A DNA stretch of 64,000 nucleotides from Streptomyces echinatus (lineage in GTDB: Bacteria > Actinomycetota > Actinomycetes > Streptomycetales > Streptomycetaceae), in the NCBI RefSeq assembly GCF_014203595.1, contig NZ_JACHJK010000004.1, positions 434,001-498,000 of the forward strand, read 5' to 3'. The position numbers and the translations under genes were made by a program. Positions within the stretch are counted from its first letter, which is position 1. Every line of letters begins with the position of its first letter. This document shows, piece by piece, positions 37,034 to 45,671 of this stretch. Under the pieces are notes generated by a model that worked only from the letters and a program-made list of their open reading frames with translations, made no database searches and was not told the DNA's origin.

Positions 37034-37954
37034 TCACCCCAGCACCGCCGCCACCCCCACCAGTACCGGGACCGACAGCACCGTCGAGAGGAGGACCGAC
37101 TCGCGGGCCAGGGACTCGGCGACGCGGTAGCGGCTTGCGTAGGTGAAGAGGTTCTGGGCGCCCGGGAGGGCCGCGGTCACCACCACGTCCAGCAGCGTGG
37201 CCCCGTGCAGGCCGAAGACCTGCCTCGCCAGCAGCCAGGCCACCAGCGGCTGGCCCAGGGACTTCAGCGCGACGGACAGCAGGACCGGCAGCCGGTCCGC
37301 GCCCCGGCCGGGAACCGGTTTGCCGTGCAGGGACATGCCGAAGGCCAGCAGCGCCGCCGGGACGGACATCGCACCCATCAGGGCGAGCGGGTTCATGACC
37401 GGGCCGGGAAGCTGCCAGCCTGCCGCCGACACCACGGCACCGGACAGGGAACCGACCGCTATCGGGTTCCGCAGCGGTGTCAGCAGCATCCGTCCCGCCG
37501 AGCCCCTCCCGCCCCCTCGGGACAGGTCCAGGACCGTGAGGGCGACCGGCGTGACCAGCACGACCTGGAACAGCAGCACCGGTGCCACCAGGGACGCGTC
37601 ACCCAGGACGTACGCGGCGATCGGGATGCCGAGGTTGCCCGAGTTGACGTACCCGGAGCACAGGGCGCCGATCGTCGTACGGCCCACCCCCCAGCGCCGC
37701 AGCACACCGACCGTCACGAAGACCCCGGCGACGGCGGCCGTACTGAGCGCCGTCACGAGCAGCCGGGCGGAGAACAGCACCGACAGGTCGGCGCGCGCGA
37801 GGGTCGTGAAGAGGAGCGCCGGGCCGGCCACCGTGAACGCCAGCCGGGTGAGCACCTCACCGCCCTGCGTGCCGAGCGTCCCACGGCGCCCCAGGACATA
37901 CCCCACCCCGATGACCACCGCGATCACCGCGAACCCGCTCAGCACCCCCGCCAC
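37034..37954 (-). CDS. AEC-family (auxin efflux carrier) permease
   Basis: The 306-residue protein has about ten hydrophobic segments arranged as two five-helix repeats and the family segment S-G-Y-V-N-S-G-N-L-G-I-P, which matches the conserved asparagine-proline region of AEC/PIN-like carriers. It would export a small organic anion; the substrate is unknown. The start is GTG at 37954. It converges with the Uma2 remnant with only 5 nt between them. Confidence 0.9.
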   Translation of the reverse strand: MAGVLSGFAVIAVVIGVGYVLGRRGTLGTQGGEVLTRLAFTVAGPALLFTTLARADLSVLFSARLLVTALSTAAVAGVFVTVGVLRRWGVGRTTIGALCSGYVNSGNLGIPIAAYVLGDASLVAPVLLFQVVLVTPVALTVLDLSRGGGRGSAGRMLLTPLRNPIAVGSLSGAVVSAAGWQLPGPVMNPLALMGAMSVPAALLAFGMSLHGKPVPGRGADRLPVLLSVALKSLGQPLVAWLLARQVFGLHGATLLDVVVTAALPGAQNLFTYASRYRVAESLARESVLLSTVLSVPVLVGVAAVLG

Positions 37955-38039
37955 AGGGCCAACCCTCCGCGGGCGAGGGGGAACCGGTCAATGTGATCTT
38001 TGGCGATGAGTTCCGCCCGGCACGCCGGTCTACCCGCTC

Positions 38040-38393
38040 GTGGATGCCAAGACCCCCGCCGTGCTCGTGCTGCCCGGCCCCGTCCGCCGGGACGAGGTGC
38101 CCGGGTTCTGCGCCGAACTGCGGGCACTGCTGAAGGGCGGCGGAACCGGAGTGGTCGTGTGTGACGTGGGCGGACTCGGTCCGCCGGGGCTGGCCGTCGT
38201 GGACCTGCTGGCCCGGCTGGAGCTGACCGCCCGCCGGGCCGGCGGGCGGATACGGCTGCGGGACGCCGATCCCGCCCTACACGCCCTTCTCGATCTCGTC
38301 GGCCTCCGCTTCCAGATGGAGGGGCAGGTCGAAGAGCGGGAACCAGCGCTGGGTGTCGAGGAAGCAGTGGAAACCGGTGATGCGGCCGTCTGA
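38040..38393 (+). CDS. STAS-domain protein (anti-sigma-factor-antagonist-like)
   Basis: The 117-residue protein fits a STAS fold: V-L-V-L-P-G-P-V-R-R, V-V-V-C-D-V-G-G-L-G-P-P as the central strand and loop, then helix L-A-R-L-E-L-T-A-R-R-A-G. The loop that holds the phosphorylatable serine in SpoIIAA-type antagonists here reads G-L-G-P-P, so regulation by serine phosphorylation is doubtful. Its last 117 nt run tail-to-tail through the end of the convergent sigma-factor gene. I recall similar STAS proteins next to sigma genes in other Streptomyces. Confidence 0.78.
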   Translation: MDAKTPAVLVLPGPVRRDEVPGFCAELRALLKGGGTGVVVCDVGGLGPPGLAVVDLLARLELTARRAGGRIRLRDADPALHALLDLVGLRFQMEGQVEEREPALGVEEAVETGDAAV

Positions 38394-39290
38394 GATCTCC
38401 AGGATCTGCACCGCCCACGGGCTGAACCCGCCGTTCTCCGGGTCCGGCTTGTAGTGCGCGAAGCCCGGCAGGCCGTTGGCCCGGACCGGCAGCAGCCGGG
38501 AGCCGGCGCAGGAGGCGCCGATGGTGGTCATGAAGCCGGTGATGTCGGCGGTGCCGCGCAGCCACAGGTCGAACGGCGGCATCGTCATGATGGCGTCCTC
38601 GTGCAGCAGCGCCGTCAGCGCCGTCATGTCATAGCCCTCGAACGCCTGCACATAGCGCTCCAGGAGTTTCTGCTGCTCCTCGTCGAGCGGGTCGGACACC
38701 GCCCCCTCGGGGCCCGCGTCCGCGCGCTCGGCGAGCGTGGCGCGGGCCCGCTGCAGCGCGCTGTTCACCGAGGCGACCGAGGTGCCCAGCAGCTCGGCCA
38801 CCTCGCTCGCCTTCCAGGCCAGCACCTCGCGCAGGATCAGCACCGCCCGCTGCTTGGGCGGCAGCTGCTGGAGGGCCGCCATGAAGGCGAGCCGGACGGA
38901 CTCCTTCGCGACGGCGGCCTCCGCCGGGTCCTCGACCGTCGGCAGCACGCGCGCGTCCGGCATCGGCTCCAGCCAGGTGTTGTCCGGGCGGGGGGAGAGC
39001 GCGGCCCGGGCGAGCGGGGTCGACGCGGTCAGGTCCATCGGCCGGGCCCGCTTGTTGCCCGCCGTCAGCATGTCCAGGCACACGTTCGTCGCGATCCGGT
39101 ACAGCCACGAGCGCAGCGAGCTGCGGCCCTCGAACTTCTCGTAGCTCCGCCAGGCCCGCACCAGGGTGTCCTGCACCGCGTCCTCGGCCTCGAAGGAGGA
39201 GCCGAGCATGCGATAGCAGTACCCGGTCAGCTCGGTCCGGTGCTTCTCCAGTGCGACGTCCAGGTCCGCCGTCGCCGTGCCGTTGCCCAT
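38277..39290 (-). CDS. Sigma-70 family factor with C-terminal SnoaL-like domain
   Basis: The 337-residue protein has ECF region 2 (Y-R-M-L-G-S-S-F-E-A-E-D-A-V-Q-D-T) and region 4 (L-P-P-K-Q-R-A-V-L-I-L-R-E-V ... S-V-N-S-A-L-Q-R-A-R). About 130 residues resembling a SnoaL/NTF2-like domain follow (Y-V-Q-A-F-E-G-Y-D-M-T-A-L-T-A-L-L ... D-G-R-I-T-G-F). In such factors the extra domain modulates activity, so no separate anti-sigma is needed. It resembles the SigG/SigJ type. The ATG at 39290 starts the conserved part. Confidence 0.92.
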   Translation of the reverse strand: MGNGTATADLDVALEKHRTELTGYCYRMLGSSFEAEDAVQDTLVRAWRSYEKFEGRSSLRSWLYRIATNVCLDMLTAGNKRARPMDLTASTPLARAALSPRPDNTWLEPMPDARVLPTVEDPAEAAVAKESVRLAFMAALQQLPPKQRAVLILREVLAWKASEVAELLGTSVASVNSALQRARATLAERADAGPEGAVSDPLDEEQQKLLERYVQAFEGYDMTALTALLHEDAIMTMPPFDLWLRGTADITGFMTTIGASCAGSRLLPVRANGLPGFAHYKPDPENGGFSPWAVQILEISDGRITGFHCFLDTQRWFPLFDLPLHLEAEADEIEKGV

Positions 39291-39439
39291 CGTCCACCCA
39301 CCCCTGTGGCCGTTCCTGTGGCGCGCCTTCGCGCCCCAGCACTTGGGAAGCTACCGCAGCCCACTGACAATGGCCCGCGGACTGCGAGAACGCCCAGCTC
39401 AGAATGGTTGCTTCAGGGAGATCAGCGGCGTGCGCCGGC

Positions 39440-40723
39440 TCAGTGCGCGCCCACCGGCCCCCGGCGGGCCGCCACCCGGGCGGCCCGGGAGCCGAGGACG
39501 GTGATGGTGACGACGCCCAGGACCGCGAGGAGGCCGACGGCGACCGTGCCGGTCCAGCCGTCCGCGTGGAAGGCCATCGCGCCGACCGTGCTGCCGACGC
39601 TGGAGCCGATGTAGTACGCGGACTGGTACAGCGCCGAGGCCTGGGCGCGGCCGTGGACGGCCGTCTTGCTCACCGCCGAGGAGGCGACCGCGTGCCCGGC
39701 GAAGAAACCCGCCGTGATCAGCACCAGGCCCAGCAGGACCAGCGGGAGGGAGGCGGTCAGGGAGAGGAGCAGACCCGCCGCCGTCGTACCGCCCGCCAGG
39801 TAGAGGGCGCCCCGGCGGCCGAGCCGCCCCACCAGCCGGCCCGCGGTGGACGCCGAGACCGTGCCCACCAGGTAGACCAGGAAGATCGAACCCACGATGC
39901 CCTGCGGCAGCCCGAACGGCTGCGCCGTCAGCCGGTAGCCGATCACCGTGTAGACACCGCCGAACACCGTCATGAACAGCGCGCCGATCGCGTACAGGCG
40001 GCGCAGCAACGGGTCGGCGAGGTGGTCGCGGACCGTGCCGAGCAGCACGCGCGGGCGCAGCGAGCCCGCCGTGAAGTGCTGCGGCGCCGGCAGCAGCAGC
40101 CGGAAGGCCACCGCGCAGGCGACCGCGACCGCGCCGATCACGCCGACCGAGACCCGCCAGCCCCACTCCTGGGCGACCCAGCCGGTGATCACCCGGCCGC
40201 TCATCCCGCCGACGCTGTTGCCCGCCACGAACAGCCCGATCGCCGTGACCAGTGCCTTCGGCCGGACCTCTTCGGCCAGGTACGCCGTCGCCGAGGCCGG
40301 CAGACCGGCCAGCGCCGCGCCCTGCACCCCGCGCAGCACCACCAGCGCGCCGATCGACGGCGCGAAGGGCACCAGCATGCCGACGGTGACGGCGACGGCC
40401 AGCGAGGCCGTCATCACGGTGCGGCGGCCGTAGCGCTCCGACAGGGCGCTCATGGGCAGGACGAACAGGGCCAGTCCGCCGGTCGCGGCCGCCACGGTCC
40501 AGCTCGCCTCGCCCGCCGCGACCCCGAACTCCCCGGAGATCAGCGGGAGCAGGGCCTGGGTGGAGTACAGGAGGGCGAAGGTCGCGACCCCGGCGAGGAA
40601 GAGGGCGAGGCTCATCCGGCGGTAGCCGGGGCCGCCCGGGGTCAGCCGGGAGTCGGAGTCGGAGACGGGGAGGGACGAAGCGGCGTCCACGCGGGTGGAC
40701 GCCCCGGTACTGGCGGGAGACAT
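39440..40723 (-). CDS. MFS transporter (YnfM-like)
   Basis: The 427-residue protein has about twelve hydrophobic segments and the MFS loop-2/3 motif S-E-R-Y-G-R-R-T-V. It resembles the drug/arabinose-efflux-like YnfM branch, for which arrangement beside a divergent LysR gene is common. Only 62 bp separate the two start codons, so the LysR protein probably controls it. The substrate is unknown; export of a small toxic compound is the usual guess for the branch. Confidence 0.92.
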   Translation of the reverse strand: MSPASTGASTRVDAASSLPVSDSDSRLTPGGPGYRRMSLALFLAGVATFALLYSTQALLPLISGEFGVAAGEASWTVAAATGGLALFVLPMSALSERYGRRTVMTASLAVAVTVGMLVPFAPSIGALVVLRGVQGAALAGLPASATAYLAEEVRPKALVTAIGLFVAGNSVGGMSGRVITGWVAQEWGWRVSVGVIGAVAVACAVAFRLLLPAPQHFTAGSLRPRVLLGTVRDHLADPLLRRLYAIGALFMTVFGGVYTVIGYRLTAQPFGLPQGIVGSIFLVYLVGTVSASTAGRLVGRLGRRGALYLAGGTTAAGLLLSLTASLPLVLLGLVLITAGFFAGHAVASSAVSKTAVHGRAQASALYQSAYYIGSSVGSTVGAMAFHADGWTGTVAVGLLAVLGVVTITVLGSRAARVAARRGPVGAH

Positions 40724-40754
40724 GCTTCGACCGTAGGCACGGCCAACTCATCCG

Positions 40755-40767
40755 TCCAATGCATGGA
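40755..40767. promoter_or_regulatory. Possible LysR binding dyad
   Basis: TCCAATGCATGGA, centred on ATGCAT, is an imperfect palindrome in the short divergent promoter region between the MFS and LysR genes. Confidence 0.4.
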
Positions 40768-40785
40768 ATCGCCATAATCGATCCC

Positions 40786-41745
40786 ATGGTGCATCAGCAG
40801 AGGTCACAGGATCGACTGTCACCGTCCGGTGACACAGAAGACATGAGTGAGATGTCGAGGCTGCTCGCGCCCCGCCTCGCCTACTTCGCCGGCGTGGCCC
40901 GTACCGAGCACGTCACCAGGGCCGCCCACGAGATGAACGTCCCGCAGTCCACCCTGTCCCGGGCGATGGCCCGCCTGGAGCAGGACCTGGGCGTCGACCT
41001 GTTCGCCCGGCACGGCCGTACGGTCTCCCTGACCACCGCCGGCCGCACCTTCCTCGCCTCCGTGGAGCGGGCCCTCGCCGAGGTCGAGCGCGCCGCCGAG
41101 GAGGTCCGCGCGGACGCCGACCCGGCCACCGGCAAGGTCGCCTTCGGCTTCCTGCACACGATGGGCGCCGAGACCGTACCGGGCCTGCTGCACGCCTTCC
41201 GTGCCGACCATCCGCGGGTCCGCTTCAGCCTGGTCCAGAACTACGGCGAGGCGATGCTGGAGCGGCTCCGGGCGGGCGAGCTGGACCTCTGTCTCACCTC
41301 GCCCGTCCCCGACGCGCCCGACCTGGTGGCCCGCCGGCTGGACGAGCAGAAACTGCGGCTCGTCGTCCCCGCCGACCACCGGCTGGCCACCCGCCGCCGC
41401 GTCCGGCTGGCCGAGGCGGCCGAGGAAACCTTCGTCACCCTGGAGCCCGGCTACGGCCTGCGCCGCATCTTCGACGCCCTGTGCCGCGAGGCCGGCTTCC
41501 GTCCGCGGGTCGCCTTCGAGGGCGAGGAGGCGGAGACGCTGCGGGGGCTGGTGGCGGCGGGCCTGGGCGTCGCCCTGCTGCCTCCGCCCACGGTCCCGAG
41601 GCCGGGCGTGGCCGAACTGACGGTCACGGCCCCGAGGGCGGTACGGGAGATCGGCGTCGCCTGGCTGGCCGACCGCCCGGACACGCCCCCGGTGGCCGCG
41701 TTCAAGAAGTTCCTGCTGTCGAGAAGGGGAAGTCTCCTTCCCTGA
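40786..41745 (+). CDS. LysR-family transcriptional regulator
   Basis: The product of about 319 residues has the LysR winged helix-turn-helix (T-R-A-A-H-E-M-N-V-P-Q-S-T-L-S-R-A-M-A-R-L-E) and a periplasmic-binding-like effector domain. It has the YnfL-type N-terminal extension before L-A-P-R-L-A-Y-F. The ATG at 40786 is chosen over 40759 because the latter lies in the operator-like dyad; 40843 is also possible. It probably regulates the divergent MFS gene and itself. Confidence 0.9.
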   Translation: MVHQQRSQDRLSPSGDTEDMSEMSRLLAPRLAYFAGVARTEHVTRAAHEMNVPQSTLSRAMARLEQDLGVDLFARHGRTVSLTTAGRTFLASVERALAEVERAAEEVRADADPATGKVAFGFLHTMGAETVPGLLHAFRADHPRVRFSLVQNYGEAMLERLRAGELDLCLTSPVPDAPDLVARRLDEQKLRLVVPADHRLATRRRVRLAEAAEETFVTLEPGYGLRRIFDALCREAGFRPRVAFEGEEAETLRGLVAAGLGVALLPPPTVPRPGVAELTVTAPRAVREIGVAWLADRPDTPPVAAFKKFLLSRRGSLLP

Positions 41746-41816
41746 GCGGCGCGAGGAGCCGCCTGACGGGCCACGGCGTCCCCGCGGTCCGCGGACGACC
41801 CCGGCGTTCCGGGGCC

Positions 41817-42578
41817 CTACCGCTTCAGGGACTTGCCGAACCCCGCGGCCAGCGGCATCCGCAGACCGATCGGCGGCGGCGCGGCCAGCGCGTCCTCCAC
41901 CGGCCGCGACACCGGGCAGCCGAAGAGCGCCCCCATCACGAAGTCGGAGGCCAGGCAGAGCACTTCGTCCCGGTGGCCGTGCAGACCGTGACCGTCGGAG
42001 TGCACCTCGAACCGGCACACCTCCCGGTTCACCTTCTTCGCCCGTGCCGCGAACCGGAACGACAGTTCGGGATCGGTGCGTTCGTCGTTCGTGCCGTGCG
42101 CGATCAGCACCCGGCGCCCGACCAGCTGCTTCACCGGCTCGGCGGGGGCGGCGACGTCCTCCTCCGGCAGCCAGGGCGCCAGCGCCACGACGGAGTTGAC
42201 GGCCTCGTGGCCGCCCGTCCGCAGCGCCGCGCGTCCGCCCATGTCCACCCCGGCCAGGCACACGGGAACGTCCCCGTACCGCCGTACGACCTCGTCGGCG
42301 GCCCACTCGGCGTCCGCCGCCAGATGCGCCTCGCTGCCGTTCCAGCCGCGGTAGCGGTAGTGGACGGAGTGGACGGCCAGCCCCTCGGCGCGCCCGGCGC
42401 GGGCGAGCGCGCGGCCCAGGGAGCGGACGATGGCCGTCGTCCAGACGGGGGACGGCCGGCGGGCGGAGGCCTCCTCCCCGCCGGGGAGCAGCAGCACCGC
42501 TCCGCTCACCGAGGTCGGCTCCGGGCCGACTGCCTTTCCCAGCCTGGCCGTTCGCCCCGGCGTCGCTTGCTGTCCCAT
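41817..42578 (-). CDS. Alpha/beta hydrolase-like protein with Asp at the nucleophile elbow
   Basis: The 253-residue protein has the shape of a dienelactone-hydrolase-like alpha/beta hydrolase: V-L-L-L-P-G-G, then the nucleophile elbow G-V-D-M-G-G, V-L-I-A-H-G-T-N-D-E-R-T-D-P with an acid residue, and a late H-S-D-G-H-G-L. The elbow normally reads G-x-S-x-G; here aspartate replaces serine, as in haloalkane dehalogenases and epoxide hydrolases, or the protein has lost esterase activity. No signal peptide is seen. It is transcribed away from adenosine deaminase. Confidence 0.85.
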   Translation of the reverse strand: MGQQATPGRTARLGKAVGPEPTSVSGAVLLLPGGEEASARRPSPVWTTAIVRSLGRALARAGRAEGLAVHSVHYRYRGWNGSEAHLAADAEWAADEVVRRYGDVPVCLAGVDMGGRAALRTGGHEAVNSVVALAPWLPEEDVAAPAEPVKQLVGRRVLIAHGTNDERTDPELSFRFAARAKKVNREVCRFEVHSDGHGLHGHRDEVLCLASDFVMGALFGCPVSRPVEDALAAPPPIGLRMPLAAGFGKSLKR

Positions 42579-42684
42579 GACAGAACAGTGTCAGAAGGCC
42601 GGGTGCACCAAACCCGTACGGGGGGTCACCTTTGCGTATCGGCGGAAAAGTGCCGGAAAACAGCTGCCGCGCGCACCGGCTCCT

Positions 42685-42696
42685 CTACGCGCGTAG
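42685..42696. promoter_or_regulatory. Nucleoside-regulon operator upstream of adenosine deaminase (exact)
   Basis: CTACGCGCGTAG is a perfect 12-bp palindrome ending 16 nt before the ATG, just upstream of a -10-like TAGAGT (42701-42706). The same 12-mer precedes deoC and the purine nucleoside phosphorylase gene. Confidence 0.85.
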
Positions 42697-42712
42697 GAGT
42701 TAGAGTGCGGAA

Positions 42713-43900
42713 ATGACGAGCCAGACTGCACCGACGGGGGCCGTCCCGGCGCCCGTGCCGGCACACGCTCCGACGCCGGACCAGATCCGCCGGGCGCCCA
42801 AGGTACTGCTGCACGATCATCTCGACGGTGGGCTCCGTCCGGGGACCGTCGTCGACCTCGCCCGGGAGACCGGGTACACCGAGCTTCCCGAGACCGACCC
42901 GGACAAGCTGGGGATCTGGTTCCAGGAGGCCGCCGACTCCGGCTCGCTGGAACGGTATCTGGAGACCTTCCGGCACACCGTCGGCGTGATGCAGACCCGG
43001 GAGGCCCTGATCCGGGTCGCCCGGGAGTGCGCCGAGGACCTCGCCGAGGACGGCGTCGTCTACGCCGAGGTGCGGTACGCGCCCGAGCAGCACCTGGAGG
43101 CGGGGCTGACCCTGGAGGCCGTGGTCGAGGCCGTCAACGAAGGCTTCCGGCAGGGGGAGCGGCTGGCCCGGGAGAACGGCAGGCGGATCCGGGTCGGGGC
43201 CCTGCTGACCGCCATGCGGCACGCGGCCCGCTCCCTGGAGATCGCCGAACTCGCCAACCGATACCGGGACTCCGGCGTGGTCGGATTCGACATCGCCGGC
43301 GCCGAGGCGGGCTACCCGCCCACCCGCCACCTCGACGCCTTCGAGTACCTCAAGCGGGAGAACAACCACTTCACCATCCACGCCGGCGAGGCCTTCGGGC
43401 TGCCCTCCATCTGGCAGGCGCTGCAGTGGTGCGGCGCCGACCGGCTCGGGCACGGGGTGCGGATCATCGACGACATCGAGGTCCGCGAGGACGGCTCGGT
43501 CAGGCTCGGCCGGCTCGCCTCCTACGTGCGGGACAAGCGGATCCCGCTGGAGCTGTGCCCCAGCTCCAACCTCCAGACCGGCGCCGCGCCCTCCTACGCC
43601 GAGCACCCGATCGGTCTGCTGCGCCGGCTGCACTTCCGGGCCACGGTGAACACCGACAACCGGCTGATGTCGCACACCAGCATGAGCCGGGAATTCGAGC
43701 ACCTGGTCGAGGCATTCGGTTATACGCTCGACGACCTGCAGTGGTTCTCCGTCAATGCGATGAAATCAGCGTTCATTCCTTTCGATGAACGGCTCGCGAT
43801 GATCAATGACGTGATCAAGCCCGGATATGCCGAGCTGAAGTCCGAATGGCTGTTCCGGCAGACCGCGTCCACCAGCGGTTCCGGCGGTTCCGAGGCGTAG
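42713..43900 (+). CDS. add: Adenosine deaminase
   Basis: The 395-residue protein has zinc ligands H-D-H-L-D-G (HxH), the catalytic H-A-G-E with Glu, R-L-G-H-G-V-R-I with the next histidine, and N-T-D-N-R with the final metal aspartate (usually N-T-D-D-P). It deaminates (deoxy)adenosine to (deoxy)inosine, which purine nucleoside phosphorylase can then split. The N-terminus is extended by about 25 Pro/Ala-rich residues. The gene is transcribed alone, with an operator shared with other nucleoside genes in front and a hairpin behind. Confidence 0.94.
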   Translation: MTSQTAPTGAVPAPVPAHAPTPDQIRRAPKVLLHDHLDGGLRPGTVVDLARETGYTELPETDPDKLGIWFQEAADSGSLERYLETFRHTVGVMQTREALIRVARECAEDLAEDGVVYAEVRYAPEQHLEAGLTLEAVVEAVNEGFRQGERLARENGRRIRVGALLTAMRHAARSLEIAELANRYRDSGVVGFDIAGAEAGYPPTRHLDAFEYLKRENNHFTIHAGEAFGLPSIWQALQWCGADRLGHGVRIIDDIEVREDGSVRLGRLASYVRDKRIPLELCPSSNLQTGAAPSYAEHPIGLLRRLHFRATVNTDNRLMSHTSMSREFEHLVEAFGYTLDDLQWFSVNAMKSAFIPFDERLAMINDVIKPGYAELKSEWLFRQTASTSGSGGSEA

Positions 43901-43920
43901 TCGCCGGACTTCGGCCGGCA

Positions 43921-43960
43921 CGGAATGCGGACGCGCTTACACAAGGCGTCCGCATTTCCG
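43921..43960 (+). terminator. Terminator after adenosine deaminase
   Basis: The stem cggaatgcggacgc / gcgtccgcatttccg has one bulged T and an 11-nt loop, 20 nt after the stop. Confidence 0.8.
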
Positions 43961-44051
43961 TGTTTGCGGCGGGTGGTCCGGCCTGTTTACGGTCGTGGAC
44001 CGCTCAGATCGTTTGTGATCACCCGTCTCCGCATACAAGGACGCATTCGCC

Positions 44052-44411
44052 ATGAAGCAGTCTGCTGCCAAGTCCCTGGGCGTCGCCGCCCTCGGTGCCG
44101 CCATCGCCGCCGTCGGTGCGGGCGCGGCCAACGCCGCCCCGGCCGTCCCGGACGCGACGCAGGCGCTGGACACCGTCACCAGGACGCTGCCGGCCGAGAA
44201 CGTCGGCAAGGCGGTGCCGGGTGCCGCCGAGGCGCTCGCGCAGGGGCAGGGCGCGCTGGGCACCGGACTGGCCGCCGCCCAGCCCGCCGTGCAGAAGGTC
44301 CTCGCCGAGGGGCCGACCGCGCCGGCCGCCGGGCTGCTCGGCGGACTGCCGCTGCAGAAGACGGGTCTGCCCACGCACGGAGTGCCGGTGAACGGGATCG
44401 CGCTCGGCTGA
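44052..44411 (+). CDS. Small secreted protein, unknown function
   Basis: The 119-residue protein has a Sec signal peptide (K-Q-S-A-A-K start, Ala-rich core, cleavage A-N-A-A at about residue 28). The rest is Ala/Pro/Gly-rich and without cysteines. AAGGACG lies upstream of the ATG. A strong hairpin follows. It resembles in style another small secreted protein at 50507-50911 (Ala-rich signal, then repeated Gly-Leu/Pro-Leu stretches), but I cannot assign a family. Confidence 0.82.
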   Translation: MKQSAAKSLGVAALGAAIAAVGAGAANAAPAVPDATQALDTVTRTLPAENVGKAVPGAAEALAQGQGALGTGLAAAQPAVQKVLAEGPTAPAAGLLGGLPLQKTGLPTHGVPVNGIALG

Positions 44412-44427
44412 CACCGCTCGCCGCGCG

Positions 44428-44474
44428 ACGCCGCTGGGGCGCCCCGGGACCGTCCGGGAGCGCCCCAGCGGCGT
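44428..44474. terminator. Bidirectional terminator between convergent genes
   Basis: A perfect 15-bp stem (acgccgctggggcgc / gcgccccagcggcgt) has a 17-nt loop that can itself pair (cccgg/ccggg). It lies between the secreted-protein stop and the PspC-domain gene stop. Confidence 0.85.
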
Positions 44475-44505
44475 ACGCGCGCCTCCGGGTCCCCGGGCTC
44501 CCCGC

Positions 44506-44709
44506 TCACCAGGCCGCCGTACGGGCCTTGTCCTCGGACGGCAGCAGCAGCCACAGCGCTATGTAGACCAGGAACTGCGGGCCCGGCAGCAGGCAGGAGA
44601 CCAGGAAGATCACCCGCATCGTCGTGGCCGAGGTGCCGAAGCGCCGGGCCAGGGCGGCGCAGACTCCGCCGATCATGCGGCCGTGGGTGGGGCGGGCAAG
44701 GGCGGTCAT
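44506..44709 (-). CDS. PspC-domain small membrane protein
   Basis: The 67-residue protein is essentially one PspC domain: R-M-I-G-G-V-C-A-A-L-A-R-R-F-G followed by a hydrophobic helix (V-I-F-L-V-S-C-L-L-P-G ... Y-I-A-L-W-L-L-L-P). The ATG at 44709 has GGAGGA five nt upstream. A much longer frame through this place is a shadow. PspC domains occur in envelope-stress membrane proteins; the specific role is not known. Confidence 0.85.
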   Translation of the reverse strand: MTALARPTHGRMIGGVCAALARRFGTSATTMRVIFLVSCLLPGPQFLVYIALWLLLPSEDKARTAAW

Positions 44710-44819
44710 CTCGGTCCTCCGCGGTCGTCGGCTCGCTCCCGAGCCGGTGGCGGGGGCCCCTGGGCGGGACCCCTCGACTGACATCCACGGTACGGAGACG
44801 AAGGGGACGAAACATCGCT

Positions 44820-45374
44820 CTACGGGGCGATGCCGACCCTGGGAATCGTCGGGGTGCGTCCCTGAGACAGCTCCTCCTGGACGGTGACCGCCTGCCCGGC
44901 CGCACCGGGGTCCCGCCGCCGCAGCCGGGCCCGGGCCGCGGGCACGACGGTGAGGTGGGCCAGGACGACACCCACCGTGTTCAGCAGCAGCGAGTCGACG
45001 TCCACGACCCGGCCCGGCACGCCGGTCTGCAACAGGGCGATGCCGAGCGAGATCAGAGCCCCGGCCGCGGCCGTGCGGATCAGCGAGGCGAGCGGGGAGA
45101 CGGCGAGTCTGCCGTGCGCCATCGGCAGCAGTACGCCCAGCGGCGCGAGCAGCGCGAGACCCTCGCCGAGGGGTCTGACGGCCCCGGGCCAGCCCAGGGC
45201 CAGATCGGCCCGGATACCGGCCAGCGGGCGCAGATTCGGGGGCATCACCCAGGGGACGTCCAGGGGACGCAGCATCAGCCAGGCGACGAGGGCGAGATGC
45301 GCGACGAGGAGGACACCCCCTGTCACACGGATGCGGATCGCGGCGTTGCCGCCGATGGAGCCTTGACGCTGCAC
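44820..45374 (-). CDS. VanZ-like membrane protein
   Basis: The protein of about 184 residues has four hydrophobic segments and the VanZ-type pattern L-M-L-R-P near the start, G-E-G-L-A-L-L-A-P-L-G-V-L-L-P, and D-V-D-S-L-L-L-N-T-V-G-V near the end. VanZ proteins are linked to glycopeptide tolerance in enterococci, but most actinobacterial relatives are uncharacterised. The GTG at 45374 is a provisional start; no clear ribosome-binding site is seen. About 300 bp between this start and 45672 hold no recognisable feature. Confidence 0.82.
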   Translation of the reverse strand: MQRQGSIGGNAAIRIRVTGGVLLVAHLALVAWLMLRPLDVPWVMPPNLRPLAGIRADLALGWPGAVRPLGEGLALLAPLGVLLPMAHGRLAVSPLASLIRTAAAGALISLGIALLQTGVPGRVVDVDSLLLNTVGVVLAHLTVVPAARARLRRRDPGAAGQAVTVQEELSQGRTPTIPRVGIAP

Positions 45375-45671
45375 GACCCCCAAGACGCCAGGGCGGCCGC
45401 GATTGGTTCCGCAGCGGAAACGTTTTGGCGCGAGTGCGTCGTCCCGGCGGGCGCGCCGCACCGGACCAGGGACCGCTCACCCGCGCGTGCGGGGCCGTCA
45501 CCGCGCCCACCCGTGCGGCCCCGGCGACACGACTGCCCGCGTGCCGGCCACGCCCCACAGCCGAACGCCCGCCAAGCACCGGTGCTGTGAGGCAGAGGGC
45601 ACCGCGGCTCCCTCAGGGGCGCGGGGAACGGCGCGAAGGGTCCCCGCCGGCGCGCGGGTGAACGCGAGGAA

